Assembly: GCA_012031965.1 (NCBI GenBank)
Contig: JAAUSC010000003.1
Coordinates: 1 to 64,000, forward strand
Direction of reading: 5' to 3'
Length of the DNA: 64,000 nucleotides
Source of the DNA: Scytonema sp. RU_4_4
GTDB taxonomy: Bacteria; Cyanobacteriota; Cyanobacteriia; Cyanobacteriales; Nostocaceae
Shown here: positions 17,701 through 26,678 of the stretch, one piece after another
Numbering within the stretch: the stretch's first letter is position 1
Layout of the letters: each line of letters begins with the position of its first letter
Made by a program: the position numbers and the translations under genes
Notes under the pieces: model-generated
What the model was told of the DNA's origin: nothing
The model's input: only the letters and a program-made list of their open reading frames with translations
Database searches by the model: none

Positions 17701-20265
17701 GTCGTGGGAGATATTGATTCTGGGTATCAATTTGGTCAACTTGCTATGCAGATTTTAGATAAGTTCAATATAAAACGTAAAGAGAATCGGGTATTGCATC
17801 TGATGAATGGTTTTATCAGACATTGGAAAGAGCATGGAAATCAAACATTACAACCATTGGCAGAAACTTATCAAATGGGAGTAGAAAATGGAGATTTCGA
17901 GTTTGGCAGCTATTCAGCATTTATGCATTGTTTCAATTCATATTGCGTTGGTGAAAACTTGAGAGAAACTGAGCAGCATATCTGCTCATATAGTCATGCG
18001 ATGAATAGGCTAAAACAACAAACTATATTGAATTATCTAAAAATTCTACATCAAGGAATTTTGCAATTAATGGAGAAATCAGATGGTGAAGATTGTGGTC
18101 AATTAGTAGGTGAAAAATACGATGAAAGAATAATGCTTCCAATTCATTTTGAAGTTAACGACCATACCGCAATTTGCAATGTTTATTTACACAAAATGAT
18201 GAATTGTTATTTCTTTCATAATTATCCAGAAGCTATTAAAAATGCAACTATACTTCAACAGTATTTAGCGAGTGTTACAGCATCACTTCTTGTTCCTCTA
18301 TTCTATCTTTATGATTCTTTAGCGCGGCTCGCTGTTTTCGGTGATGTTTCTAAATCAGAACAAAAACATATTTTCAAGCAAGTTATCAATAACCAGAAGA
18401 AAATTAGGAAATGGGCACATCATGCTCCGATGAATTATCTACACAAATTTTATTTGGTGGAAGCTGAACACGCTCGTGTATTAGGCAAAGATAAAGAGGC
18501 TAGAGAATATTATGATCGTGCGATTGCTTTAGCACATGAGAATGAATATCTTAACGAAGAAGCCCTCGCCTACGAACTCGCAGCCAAGTTTTATTTAAAC
18601 AGAAACCAAGACCATGTTGCTCGCCACTATCTGCAAGATGCTCACTACACTTATCAACTTTGGGGCGCTACAGCCAAAGTAAAAGATTTGGAAGCGCAAT
18701 ACCCACAATTTCTAAGTCAAGCTAATAAAGGTTATCTTAAGACGACTTTATCCACTTCAACAACGGGGCACAATACGTCTCATGTCTTAGATTTTCAAAG
18801 TGTACTTAAAGGAACACAAACGATTTCCGGCGAAATCATTATAGACAAGTTACTAGCAAAGTTAATGAAAATTGTGATTGAGAATGCAGGAGCCCAAAAA
18901 GGGTTTCTAATTCTGCATTCTCAGGCGGAGCCAGGGAACGAGGAAGAAGAGAACTGGGTTATCGAAGCTACAGGAACTGCGGATTCTGATGAAGTTAACA
19001 TTCTGCAATCAATACCCATAGAATCACTCAATACCGAGACTCAAATTCCCCTCTTATCAGCCGCTATTATCAATTATGTCGCCCGCACTCGGGAAAATGT
19101 GGTTTTAAATGATGCTGTCCATGAAGGACAATTTACACGTGACTCCTACATTGTCACTACTCAAACCAAATCTATTCTCTGTACTCCCTTATTGTATAAA
19201 GCCAAACTCAGCGGCATTTTATATTTGGAAAATAATCTCACAACAGCCGCATTTACTCCAGAACGTGTCGAAGTCTTAAGAATTCTTTCTGCTCAAGCCG
19301 CCATCTCGATAGAAAATTCCCGTCTCTACGAGCAGTTAGAGGGTTATAGCCGAACTCTGGAACAAAAAGTAAAACAGAGAACTCAAGAATTACAACAGAA
19401 GAATCAGGAGTTAGCAAGTCTGTTGCAAAAGCTTAAAGCTACACAGTCTCAGATTATCGCACAAGAGAAATTAGCTTCTTTGGGAGCTTTGACAGCAGGG
19501 ATTGCTCATGAAATCAGGAATCCCTTAAATTTTGTTAACAATTTTGCTGAACTTTCCGTAGAGTTAACTCAGGAACTGCTTGAAGAGATTGAAAGTCAAA
19601 AAGACCGATTAGACTCAGAATCTAGAGAGTATATAGAAGAAATATTAAATAATCTTAAACAAAACACTCAAAAAATCAATGAACATGGCACAAGAGCAGA
19701 TAATATAGTGCGTGGGATGCTCATGCACTCACGGGGGCAAACTGGCGCTCCACAACTGACTGACATTAACGCTCTGCTAGCAGAAGCTGTTAGTTTAACT
19801 TATCACGGAATGCGTGCCAAAGACGCTTCCTTCAACATCAACATAGAAACTGAATATGATGATAACCTTGGCGGGCTCAGTATCATACCACAGAGTATGA
19901 GTCGTGCTTTTATAAATATCATTAATAACGCTTGTTATGCAGCATGTAAAAAGAAAAAGCGTTTGTACGCTGAGCTAACACAGGAGGGTGAGGAATTTTC
20001 GCCTATACTTTTTGTTAGAACGAAAGATCTGGGTGAGCAAGTAGAAATACACATCCGAGATAATGGCGAAGGGATTCCTCAGAAAGTGCTAGATAAAATT
20101 TTTAATCCTTTTTTCACTACCAAACCGCCTGGTGAGGGAACTGGATTGGGTTTATCTATTACTCATGATATTATTGTCCAGCAGCATCAAGGAGATATCA
20201 GGGTGGAAACAGAAGTGGGTAGTTATACAGAGTTTATCATTACTCTACCCAAACTAGCTTCCTAA
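14797..20265 (+). CDS. HstK-type dual Ser/Thr and histidine kinase with AAA and GAF domains
   Basis: An 1822-residue multidomain signalling protein. Residues about 10-265 are a Ser/Thr kinase (ATP lysine K36 in VILK; catalytic D128 in IHKDINPSN; DFG at 147-149). Residues about 300-650 are an AAA ATPase (Walker A GYSGAGKS 334-341; FLDDLQWVD as Walker B). About 700-1300 is an alpha-helical TPR-like region, about 1335-1515 a GAF domain, then a coiled coil, HisKA with phospho-acceptor H1571 (AGIAHEIRNPLNF) and HATPase (DNGEGIP, GEGTGLGLSI). This is the cyanobacterial HstK plan. The GAF domain contains an in-frame piece of the palindromic repeat (about residues 1374-1385). It is first of a three-gene operon with two receiver proteins that may receive its phosphate; the signal is unknown. 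Confidence 0.93.
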   Translation: MITIPGIEITKHIYESANTLVYRGLRTQDKKPVILKVLNKEYPTSEELAKYKQEFEIISSLNMPGVVKAYSLVKYQRTLVIILEDFGGESLRVLRNARKLTLAEVLLIAIQTVDSLARIHSANIIHKDINPSNIVFNSENGEVKLIDFGISTVFSQEKFSLENVNFLEGTPAYTSPELTGRMNRSFDYRTDFYSLGVTFYELLTNQLPFETTDLMELVHCHIAKQPVPLHEINPEIPLVISNIVMKLLAKNADDRYQSAWGVKADLEESLLQLQANGEISNLPIACQDISNKFQISQKLYHREQEIETLLKAFKRVSHGNYDTPNRSEMMLISGYSGAGKSTLVQEVYKFLTQQQGYFISGKFEEFYRHIPYSGLIQVFRELIKQLLTESELQINQWREKLLEAFGPNGQMLIDVIPEIELIVGQQSSAPALSSIEFQNRFNLVFQNFVKVFTQPEHPLVIFLDDLQWVDSASMQLIQLLMTAENSQYLFFIGAYRDNEVGANHPLILTLDKIQTSGTVVNYLHLSPLDVQNVSQLIVDTFNCSLERGKPLAELIFRKTNGNPFFINQFLQSLYQEKLLYFDFSYLTYEGKWQWNLEQIQARDFTDNVVELMVSKIQKLSPDTQEVLKLAACIGHQFDIQTIIDVNQKLPQETLISLHEAVAEGFVMPLKDAYKLIAPDLSQQKEHNIKTEYKFAHDRIQQAAYSLIPPEHKSAVHQKVGQILLQNTPQDKRERNIFDIVNQLNLSIELINHQSERDELAILNLMAAQRAKNAVAYEPALRYLKIGIELLAENSWHKQYNLTLALFLEATEAAYLNTNFEEMERLAEVVLCNAKNLLDTIKVYEVKIQAYMAQNQPLQALKIVLPVVKILGVKFPEKPNQWNIWISFLRTKISLAGHRIQDFIDLPEMTDPYKLAAIDLLSRVRVAAYLASPQLYSLIVFQEINLLVKYGNTFDSAFVYAAYGMILCGVVGDIDSGYQFGQLAMQILDKFNIKRKENRVLHLMNGFIRHWKEHGNQTLQPLAETYQMGVENGDFEFGSYSAFMHCFNSYCVGENLRETEQHICSYSHAMNRLKQQTILNYLKILHQGILQLMEKSDGEDCGQLVGEKYDERIMLPIHFEVNDHTAICNVYLHKMMNCYFFHNYPEAIKNATILQQYLASVTASLLVPLFYLYDSLARLAVFGDVSKSEQKHIFKQVINNQKKIRKWAHHAPMNYLHKFYLVEAEHARVLGKDKEAREYYDRAIALAHENEYLNEEALAYELAAKFYLNRNQDHVARHYLQDAHYTYQLWGATAKVKDLEAQYPQFLSQANKGYLKTTLSTSTTGHNTSHVLDFQSVLKGTQTISGEIIIDKLLAKLMKIVIENAGAQKGFLILHSQAEPGNEEEENWVIEATGTADSDEVNILQSIPIESLNTETQIPLLSAAIINYVARTRENVVLNDAVHEGQFTRDSYIVTTQTKSILCTPLLYKAKLSGILYLENNLTTAAFTPERVEVLRILSAQAAISIENSRLYEQLEGYSRTLEQKVKQRTQELQQKNQELASLLQKLKATQSQIIAQEKLASLGALTAGIAHEIRNPLNFVNNFAELSVELTQELLEEIESQKDRLDSESREYIEEILNNLKQNTQKINEHGTRADNIVRGMLMHSRGQTGAPQLTDINALLAEAVSLTYHGMRAKDASFNINIETEYDDNLGGLSIIPQSMSRAFINIINNACYAACKKKKRLYAELTQEGEEFSPILFVRTKDLGEQVEIHIRDNGEGIPQKVLDKIFNPFFTTKPPGEGTGLGLSITHDIIVQQHQGDIRVETEVGSYTEFIITLPKLAS
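18914..18945 (+). repeat. Palindromic repeat fragment inside the kinase GAF domain
   Basis: GCATTCTCAGGCGGAGCCAG followed by GGAACGAGGAAG corresponds to the GCATTCCCTGGCTCTGCCAG/GGAACGAGAA unit of the intergenic repeats at 1-96 and 14589-14742. Here it is read as HSQAEPGNEEEE between FLIL and NWVIEA, two strands that are normally joined by a short loop in GAF domains. Confidence 0.65.
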
Positions 20266-20280
20266 AGAAAGAGAAAAAGC

Positions 20281-20655
20281 ATGAAAATAATGGTTGTAGA
20301 CGATGAACAAGATGTTCAGTTTTTGTTTGAGCAAAAATTTAGAAAAGAACTCAAACAAAATCAGGTTAGCTTATGTTTTACCCTGTCAGCAGAGGAAGCA
20401 CTGGAAAAAATCCAAAGTCAAAGTCAGCTAATAGAATGCCTATCCTTGATACTAGCAGATATTAATATGCCTGGGATGAATGGGTTAGAATTACTCAAAA
20501 TTATCAAAGAAAATTTTCCTTATTTAAAAGTTTTTATTATTACTGCTTATGATGATGAATATAATTACTTAATAGCCAAAAAATATGGGGCTGATGAATA
20601 TATTACAAAGCCAATTGAATTTAACAAACTGAAGGAAAAAATTTTTACTGTGTGA
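20281..20655 (+). CDS. CheY-like single-domain response regulator
   Basis: A 124-residue lone receiver domain: acidic pocket D7-D8 (MVVDDEQ), phospho-acceptor D60 in LILADINMPGMNG, Thr/Ser switch in VFIITAYDD and the conserved lysine in YITKPIE. It has no output domain, so it probably acts as a phosphorelay carrier or by protein contact. It starts 15 bases after the HstK-like kinase stop with GAAAGAGAAA before the ATG, so it is almost certainly co-transcribed and a likely partner of that kinase. Confidence 0.93.
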   Translation: MKIMVVDDEQDVQFLFEQKFRKELKQNQVSLCFTLSAEEALEKIQSQSQLIECLSLILADINMPGMNGLELLKIIKENFPYLKVFIITAYDDEYNYLIAKKYGADEYITKPIEFNKLKEKIFTV

Positions 20656-20679
20656 AAAATCCCAATCAGGGAAAAAACT

Positions 20680-22860
20680 ATGCCAGCTAAAATACTGGTT
20701 GTGGATGATGAGCCTGACTTAGAACCGCTCCTTTGTCAGGCATTTAGAAAAAAAATTCGGCAAAAGCAATTGCAATTAATTTTTGCCCAAAATGGTTTAG
20801 AAGCACTAGAAAAACTGCAAGCCGAACCGGATATAGATATGGTATTAACTGATATCTATATGCCAGAAATGGATGGACTTACTTTACTGACTAAACTTCA
20901 TGAGTTATATCCCATCATTAAAGCAGTCATTATTTCTGCCTATGGCGATATAGAAAATATCAGAACGGCGATGAATCGGGGTGCTTTTGACTTCCTGACT
21001 AAGCCAATAAATTTTCAGGATTTAGAAATTACGACCAACAAAACTCTGCAACATGTGCAGCGGATGAAAGCAGCACATGAACAGGAGCGTTTAGCACAGC
21101 AGGCTCAGGCAGAATTATTAATTCGTTTACAACAAGAAGTGACTGAACGCCAGCGAGCAGAGGAAGCATTGCGCGAAAGTGAGCGAAGATTGGCTCAATT
21201 TCTAGAAGCTGTACCAGTCGGAATATTTGTCGTTGATGCCAACGGCCAACCCTACTATACTAATCAGACAGGTCAGCAGATACTTGGTAAGGGAATCGTC
21301 ACCGAAGTGACAGCTACTCAATTTCCCGAGATTTATCAAGCTTATCTAGCGGGGACAAAGGAGTTATACCCCGTTGAACAGCAACCTATTTTACGAGCTT
21401 TGAATGGCGAAAGTGTAACCGTCGATGATATAGTGCTCCAGCAAACTGACAAAATCATTCCCTTAGAGGTGTCCGCTACCCCAATTTATGACGAGAAGGG
21501 GAAAATTATCTATGCCATAGCTGCTTTTACTGATATCACCCAACGCAAACAGGCGGAAGCCGAACGGATTCAGTTTACTCAAGAATTGGCTGGTAAAAAC
21601 GCAGCCTTGCAGCAAGCAAAAGATGCATTAGCCGAGTCCAATTGTAGCTTGGAACAAAAAGTTGAGGAGCGGACTCGTCAACTGTCTCAAACATTAGAAA
21701 TTCTTAAAGCGACTCAAGCTGAACTGGTTTTTGAAAACGCTTTGCTTAGAAGTGCAGAACAATCCTCAACCTTTGATTACCAAGTTGGGGGTAGTTTACC
21801 GATGAATGCTCCCACTTATGTGGTACGTTCCGCAGATCGTCTCCTCTATCAAGCACTCAAGCGCGGAGAGTTTTGTTACATTCTGAATGCACGGCAAATG
21901 GGTAAGTCAAGCCTCATGGTACACATGATGCATCATCTCCAGCAAGAGGGGTTTAGCTGTGCAGCGATTGATATCACTCGCCTTGGTTCTGAAAACGTCA
22001 CTCCTGCTCAATGGTATAAAGGATTTGCTGTGGAGTTATGGCAAAATTTTAACTTGTTTGGAAAGGTGAATCTAAAAGCGTGGTGGAATGAGCAAAAAGA
22101 TTTATCTTCTATTCAGTGCTTGAGTCGGTTTATAGAAGATATCATACTCACTCAAGTTGAAAGTGAAAAAATATTTATTTTTGTCGATGAAATTGATACT
22201 GTCTTGGGTTTGAATTTTCCTGTTAATGACTTTTTTGCTCTCATTCGCTTCTGCTTCAATCAACGCAGTATTAATTCAGAGTATCAACGTTTAACTTTTG
22301 CTCTGTTTGGAGTTGCAACTCCTTCAGATTTGATAACTGATCATCAGAGAACGCCCTTCAATATTGGTCAAGCAATTCAACTAAATGGCTTTCAAATTCA
22401 TGAAGCTCAACCTTTGCTTTCTGGGTTGACAGAGAAAGTGAGTCATCCACAAGTCGTGCTCAAAGAAGTGTTAGCCTGGACAAGCGGTCAACCTTTTCTC
22501 ACTCAAAAGTTGTGTAAATTCATACGCTGTTGCTCATCTCCTATTCCTACAAACAGTGAAGCGCAATGGGTTGAGGATTTGGTGCAAAATTATGTGATGA
22601 AGAATTGGGAATCTCAGGATGAGCCAGAGCATTTGAGAACTATACGCGATCGCATTCTCAATAGCAAGCTGAAATCATCTAGGCTACTAGAAATATATCG
22701 ACAAATTTTGTCTCAAGGAGAAGTCGTCTCTGTTGATAGTCCAGAAGAAAAAGAGTTACTGTTGTCAGGGCTAGTCGTCAAGCAACAGGGTTCTTTAAAA
22801 GTGCATAACCGTATTTATGAATTGATATTTAATAATAGTTGGATTAATCTGCACCTTTAA
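20680..22860 (+). CDS. Response regulator-PAS-AAA-like ATPase fusion
   Basis: A 726-residue protein. Residues 1-125 are a receiver domain with phospho-acceptor D58 ([13 protein letters not shown]) and lysine in LTKPINF. A coiled coil (about 125-165) leads to a PAS domain (about 165-295, with [13 protein letters not shown] at its end) and a second coiled coil (about 295-350). Residues about 360-725 are an AAA-like (AAA_35-type) ATPase with Walker A ARQMGKSS (403-411), Walker [12 protein letters not shown] and the [11 protein letters not shown] segment. AAA-like domains of this type are usually joined to WD40, CHAT or CHASE2 parts; joining to a receiver suggests that phosphorylation controls a STAND-like switch (inference). 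Third gene of the operon, 24 bases after the CheY-like gene. Confidence 0.88.
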   Translation: MPAKILVVDDEPDLEPLLCQAFRKKIRQKQLQLIFAQNGLEALEKLQAEPDIDMVLTDIYMPEMDGLTLLTKLHELYPIIKAVIISAYGDIENIRTAMNRGAFDFLTKPINFQDLEITTNKTLQHVQRMKAAHEQERLAQQAQAELLIRLQQEVTERQRAEEALRESERRLAQFLEAVPVGIFVVDANGQPYYTNQTGQQILGKGIVTEVTATQFPEIYQAYLAGTKELYPVEQQPILRALNGESVTVDDIVLQQTDKIIPLEVSATPIYDEKGKIIYAIAAFTDITQRKQAEAERIQFTQELAGKNAALQQAKDALAESNCSLEQKVEERTRQLSQTLEILKATQAELVFENALLRSAEQSSTFDYQVGGSLPMNAPTYVVRSADRLLYQALKRGEFCYILNARQMGKSSLMVHMMHHLQQEGFSCAAIDITRLGSENVTPAQWYKGFAVELWQNFNLFGKVNLKAWWNEQKDLSSIQCLSRFIEDIILTQVESEKIFIFVDEIDTVLGLNFPVNDFFALIRFCFNQRSINSEYQRLTFALFGVATPSDLITDHQRTPFNIGQAIQLNGFQIHEAQPLLSGLTEKVSHPQVVLKEVLAWTSGQPFLTQKLCKFIRCCSSPIPTNSEAQWVEDLVQNYVMKNWESQDEPEHLRTIRDRILNSKLKSSRLLEIYRQILSQGEVVSVDSPEEKELLLSGLVVKQQGSLKVHNRIYELIFNNSWINLHL

Positions 22861-23133
22861 ACAAGATTGTCACAAGCTAATGCGCATAGAACTTGCATAT
22901 TTTTTACCTTTCTATGGCTTTCAATACCGTACCTGATTCGACGTGTGACGATACCACAGAGAATTCTTGAAGTTGCATTTTTGTCCACCACACCCTGAGG
23001 ACAATGCTCAGTTTACCTGTTTTTGGTCTTAACCGAACGCTATTGAGAGTAGCCTTCCAAGCATTTCTGTGATGTTGCTGGATTTTTTAGGTGTCTTTAC
23101 TTTATTATATGTAGCAGCAGTTGCCACATAGTG
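22861..23133. other. Intergenic region, no gene seen
   Basis: Between the convergent operon end (22860) and the FAS1 gene terminator. No reading frame or structured element beyond the terminator at 23134-23177 could be supported. Confidence 0.5.
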
Positions 23134-23177
23134 CAAAAAAGTCGTGGGGCAGTGACTATAGATAGTCACTGCCCCAC
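23134..23177 (-). terminator. Rho-independent terminator of the FAS1 gene
   Basis: A perfect 16-base stem, GTGGGGCAGTGACTAT against ATAGTCACTGCCCCAC (23144-23159 / 23162-23177). On the minus strand it is followed by GACTTTTTTGCAC. It lies 29 bases after the FAS1 stop codon. Confidence 0.88.
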
Positions 23178-23205
23178 AGATAGTCTTCGCTATCTGAGCG
23201 TTTGC

Positions 23206-23616
23206 TTACGCAGGAATTAACACTGTGTCAATAATGTGGATGACACCATTATCAGCAGCAACATCCGGCGTTGCGACTGTTGCATCATTTACCTTGACAC
23301 CATTGGAAGCATCAATTTTCACATCTGAACCTTGAACTGTTTTAGCTGATTTCAGCTTAACTACATCAGCCGCAGTCACTTTGCCTGAGACAACATGATA
23401 GGTCAGGATTTTCTTAAGCTTTGGAATGTCCTTAAGCAATGCGTCTACTGTGCCTTCTGGAAGCTTAGCGAACGCCTCATCTGTAGGTGCAAAAACAGTG
23501 AATGGACCAGCACCTTTAAGAGTATCTACCAGGTTGGCAGCTTTGATTGCAGCAACTAGGGTGTTAAACGAACCAGCATCAACAGCGGTATCAATAATGT
23601 CAGCCAAGTGTTTCAC
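23206..23616 (-). CDS. Fasciclin (FAS1) domain protein
   Basis: 136 residues, a single FAS1 domain without signal peptide or anchor. The H1 motif [17 protein letters not shown] and the H2 region [12 protein letters not shown] are both present, with [17 protein letters not shown] between them. Stand-alone FAS1 proteins are thought to mediate adhesion or protein contacts; the lack of a visible export signal leaves the location open. It is monocistronic with its own strong terminator. Confidence 0.92.
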   Translation of the reverse strand: MKHLADIIDTAVDAGSFNTLVAAIKAANLVDTLKGAGPFTVFAPTDEAFAKLPEGTVDALLKDIPKLKKILTYHVVSGKVTAADVVKLKSAKTVQGSDVKIDASNGVKVNDATVATPDVAADNGVIHIIDTVLIPA

Positions 23617-23803
23617 CTAGTTTTGTGTAATCTATTAACAAGTGTAAACTATTTTTTAAGAAAAAGTATCTAATGTTAAATATTTGTCTAAATCTATTTC
23701 ATTGAGATCCATAAAAATACAGTATATATTTTATACTTATTCTTACCAAAGATGTGTAAACTGAAACTTGATTGTAGATGACATACTTGATGAGCAAAGA
23801 ATT

Positions 23804-23836
23804 AGGGGCAAAAGTAGCTGTGCTACTTTTGCCCCT
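23804..23836. terminator. 15-base hairpin after the small conserved gene
   Basis: AGGGGCAAAAGTAGC / GCTACTTTTGCCCCT with a three-base loop lies 47 bases beyond the stop of the minus-strand gene at 23883. The T-run after it on the minus strand is poor (AATTCTTT), so it may terminate only weakly or be a repeat. Confidence 0.5.
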
Positions 23837-23882
23837 ACCTAAATTGAATAAAATCGAGCTTGGAGTTGGACATACATAATTT

Positions 23883-24089
23883 TTAGCTTGCTAAATCCAC
23901 CAAAGCGTCCCACCGGAACCGGACTACGCGTGAGATGGATTGGCGATAATGCTCAGCAGTAAATACTGATAGTGTGATATTGGGCTGAGCGGAATCTAGG
24001 ATACTTTTCACCGTGCAGATCTGCCTTCTGTTATTGCAGTATGCAACGATGCGGTCTCCAACCTGGATGTTTAACGCTTTAATTTTCAA
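23883..24089 (-). CDS. Small conserved cyanobacterial protein of unknown function
   Basis: 68 residues, MKIKALNIQVGDRIVAYCNNRRQICTV...ITLSVFTAEHYRQSISRVVRFRWDALVDLA. The pattern of strands with an N-terminal VGDRIVAY turn suggests a small beta-barrel (SH3/KOW-like), but no family could be named with certainty. The basic C-terminal part would allow nucleic-acid binding. It is divergent from the permease gene at 24192, with 102 bases of shared promoter space. Confidence 0.7.
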   Translation of the reverse strand: MKIKALNIQVGDRIVAYCNNRRQICTVKSILDSAQPNITLSVFTAEHYRQSISRVVRFRWDALVDLAS

Positions 24090-24191
24090 TGACGACTCTA
24101 CTTTATTAAGAGATTAGCAAAGCTTGCGCTGCATTTAACGCTATCTGATTGTATAGTAACTAAAATCTATGAAAATAAGTTATGTAAACTT

Positions 24192-25109
24192 GTGTCTACT
24201 CAAATTCCTCATCCTCAATTACATCCCTCAAGTGATATTGTCGAAGCACCAAAATTATCTCGTCTATGGCTAAGTTGGCTACAACCCTTGCCATTGCTTG
24301 CACCTGCTGGGATCTGGTTGTTGCTTTTGCTGGTTCTGCCAACACTGATCATTTTTGAGTTGAGTTTAGTACCAAATATTCGACCAGGAGAGTTCGTCAA
24401 TCCTAGTGGTTTCGATAACTATACCCGAATACTTGACCCCCTGTACTTACAAGTCATGGGGCGATCGCTCTTTTTTGCACTCACCTCAACAATCATTTGT
24501 TTAATCTTGGGTTTCCCTGTCGCCTATTGGATTGCTCAAATGATACCTCGGGGATGGCGAAATTTGCTCCTCATTGGCTTTGTCTTGCCTTTGTGGACTT
24601 CTTCTTTACTTCGTTCTTATGCTTGGATTACAATTCTCCGTCCTACTGGGTTACTCAATAGTCTTCTTAGTCGTTTCAGCTTACCAACTTTAGATATCCT
24701 TAACAACAGTTCAGCCGTCTTAATTGGTATGAGCTACAGCTTGCTACCCTACATGGTTTTGATTTTATATGCAGCCCTAGAAAAACTAGACAAGCGTTTG
24801 CTAGAAGCAGCAGCTGATTTAGGCGCAAATCCCGTACAAACTTTTTGGAAAGTCACTGTTCCACAAACTCTCACTGGAATTGCTGCAAGTTCTTTTTTGG
24901 TATTTATCACTGCATTTGGGGATTTTATCAATCCAGAATTACTTGGTGGTGCTTCCAGTATGACAGCGGCGCGGCTAGTTTATAACCAGTTTCTTGGACC
25001 TACCCAAAATTGGGGATTTGGTTCAGCTTTAAGTACGACGATAATTTTGGTTGTTAGTCTTGCTATTGCTCTTTTAATTAAGTTTGGCGATGCAAGACCA
25101 AAGCAATAG
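24192..25109 (+). CDS. PotB-like ABC transporter permease (spermidine/putrescine type), orphan
   Basis: A 305-residue inner-membrane protein with about six membrane helices (first at residues 33-55, LLAPAGIWLLLLLVLPTLII). It carries the binding-protein-dependent permease EAA loop EAAADLGANPVQTFWKVTVPQTLTGI (about 211-236) and the PotB-type FGDFINPELLGG segment. The expected role is one half of the membrane channel for polyamine or related uptake. Translation starts at GTG 24192. No PotA ATPase, PotC or PotD is adjacent, so its partners must be encoded elsewhere. The substrate is inferred from family likeness only. Confidence 0.85.
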   Translation: MSTQIPHPQLHPSSDIVEAPKLSRLWLSWLQPLPLLAPAGIWLLLLLVLPTLIIFELSLVPNIRPGEFVNPSGFDNYTRILDPLYLQVMGRSLFFALTSTIICLILGFPVAYWIAQMIPRGWRNLLLIGFVLPLWTSSLLRSYAWITILRPTGLLNSLLSRFSLPTLDILNNSSAVLIGMSYSLLPYMVLILYAALEKLDKRLLEAAADLGANPVQTFWKVTVPQTLTGIAASSFLVFITAFGDFINPELLGGASSMTAARLVYNQFLGPTQNWGFGSALSTTIILVVSLAIALLIKFGDARPKQ

Positions 25110-25151
25110 AAAAATCCTTAGTAAACCAGTATATTCTTTACTAAAGAGCCT

Positions 25152-25883
25152 TTATTCTTTTGGTGTCATCATCTTCTGTTCTTCTTTGACCAAACTAAAA
25201 TTGTAGTAAAATAGTCCAACACCCAACAGACTAGCTATCGCAAATATAATTAGTATTAACTTCAGATTCAGCCCAGACTTTGTAGCAGGAGATTCTGTTG
25301 GCACAAAATTAAACATATCTGAGTTACGACTCGACTGCGATGCATTCTCTAAATTGGAAATGTCCTTCTCATTGTTCAAGTTAGATGTAGTAACAGGAGG
25401 CTCGATAGAGCTAGAATCAACAGTGTCTTGGTTTGTACTTGACCAGATGTCATTCTCAAATTTAAGAGCTTCTTCATGAGACTTTGTTCCTTCCAGCATT
25501 AAGTCTACTATCTGTGCATAGGCATCTGACCATACCTGTTTAATATCTGGAGTCCAGTCCGTTCCTAAATATTCTTCTAAGGTTTTCAATAGCACTTCAC
25601 CTATAATTGGATAATGCTCTGGTATAACAGCATACCTTGCATGTCTTTCTCCTAAGTTCTTGAGTATCTCTGATAAGTAAGCAAGGTTACCTGAATTGTA
25701 AATGACTAACACCAAAGTTTGTATTAACTTCTGGTTTTGCTGCTCCATATTGGTGTTGACAAATAAGGGCGTAAACTCTGGATAGTCACGAAACAGATTG
25801 TAATAAAATTTAGAAGCAAATTTTTCTCCGTAGGGTCTAATGGGTGCAAAACTTTTTTGTAAGATATCGAAATTCAAAGACAT
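25152..25883 (-). CDS. Flavohemoglobin-type globin with C-terminal membrane anchor
   Basis: 243 residues. The N-terminal 135 residues are a 3/3 globin of the bacterial haemoglobin/flavohemoglobin type: Tyr27 (B10, KFYYNLF), Gln51 (E7 position), proximal His81 (LGERHARY) and Tyr91 in the PEHYPIIGEVLL motif. In place of the FAD and NAD reductase domains there is a low-complexity Ser/Asn/Glu linker (about 140-205). A single hydrophobic helix follows (about 208-230, LKLILIIFAIASLLGVGLFYY), then a short charged tail. A tail-anchored globin facing the cytosol, possibly for NO or O2 chemistry at the membrane, is an inference. About 0.8 kb from the DUF3050 gene on the same strand. Confidence 0.85.
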   Translation of the reverse strand: MSLNFDILQKSFAPIRPYGEKFASKFYYNLFRDYPEFTPLFVNTNMEQQNQKLIQTLVLVIYNSGNLAYLSEILKNLGERHARYAVIPEHYPIIGEVLLKTLEEYLGTDWTPDIKQVWSDAYAQIVDLMLEGTKSHEEALKFENDIWSSTNQDTVDSSSIEPPVTTSNLNNEKDISNLENASQSSRNSDMFNFVPTESPATKSGLNLKLILIIFAIASLLGVGLFYYNFSLVKEEQKMMTPKE

Positions 25884-26389
25884 GGTTTAAGGTTTCCTAG
25901 AGATAAGATGTGGTGAACAAATCCTAGTAAAAGGTTATGTTGTGGATTTGTAGTGAACGACTTTGGAATCAAACCAGATTAGGTTGCAACAGAAGTCCAC
26001 CAAGCAAGTCTGCAAATAAACCTAAAATACTGATAGAATCAGCAAGCATAGTAGCATAGTCAGATGAAAATTCACTGTTCGTGAACTTTTCATAGTTTAT
26101 CTGCTTGTCAGTTATGACTCTTAGAAACAAAATTTTTATCCAAACCTGTAGTGAACACTTCTGTACACTAACAACAGTTATGGGTCAAATTCTTAATTGC
26201 TTTTTATCATGTATTTTTCAAGTTTTAGCTGGGTTTACATAACCTTCTTGCAGTCTTTATTAAAAAAACAAATTTTGGATGAAGTGGGCGAACAAACAGT
26301 GTGATGAAAGAAGTCAGAACGTAGACACAAAATACAGAATAACTCCACCCATAAAAGGATGGAGTTTCAGTAAGGAAGATATTTTAGTA
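25884..26389. other. Intergenic region upstream of the globin gene
   Basis: AT-rich spacer with no supported gene. Near 26342-26367 AACTCCA..TGGAGTT forms a weak hairpin. The globin promoter should lie within about 25884-26100, but no confident consensus was found. Confidence 0.5.
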
Positions 26390-26579
26390 CTAGTACAACG
26401 CGGCGGAAATAAGGCTACCCTTCGGGGAAGACCTCCGGTCTCGCTGCGCTAACACCAGTCGCCTACGGAGGGAAACCCTCCTGCAACGCTGGATTCACCA
26501 TTTTCAATCAAGGAAAAGCTTATGATGTAAGACTTTTGACTTTTGACTTTTGACTTTTGACGAACGCCAGCGATACTAG
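26390..26579. mobile_element. Miniature inverted-repeat element, copy 2, with nested insertion
   Basis: 190 bases starting CTAGTAC-5-GGCGGAAATAAGGCTAC and ending GCC-4-ATACTAG, matching the ends of 7163-7269 with small changes. It shares AAAAGCTTATGATGTAAG with copy 1 but carries about 80 extra bases (about 26421-26505). These look like another repeat type (GGAGGGAAACCCTCC hairpin, CAACGCTGGATTCACC). The right part holds a TTTTGAC heptamer run. Confidence 0.7.
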
Positions 26580-26678
26580 CCCTTTCAAGGTAGGTAAAAA
26601 ATCTGGAAAATCATGCCCGATTTTCGATATCCGTTCTATGATTTCCTTGCTGCATTACAAATGTAGTCGTAACAGATG

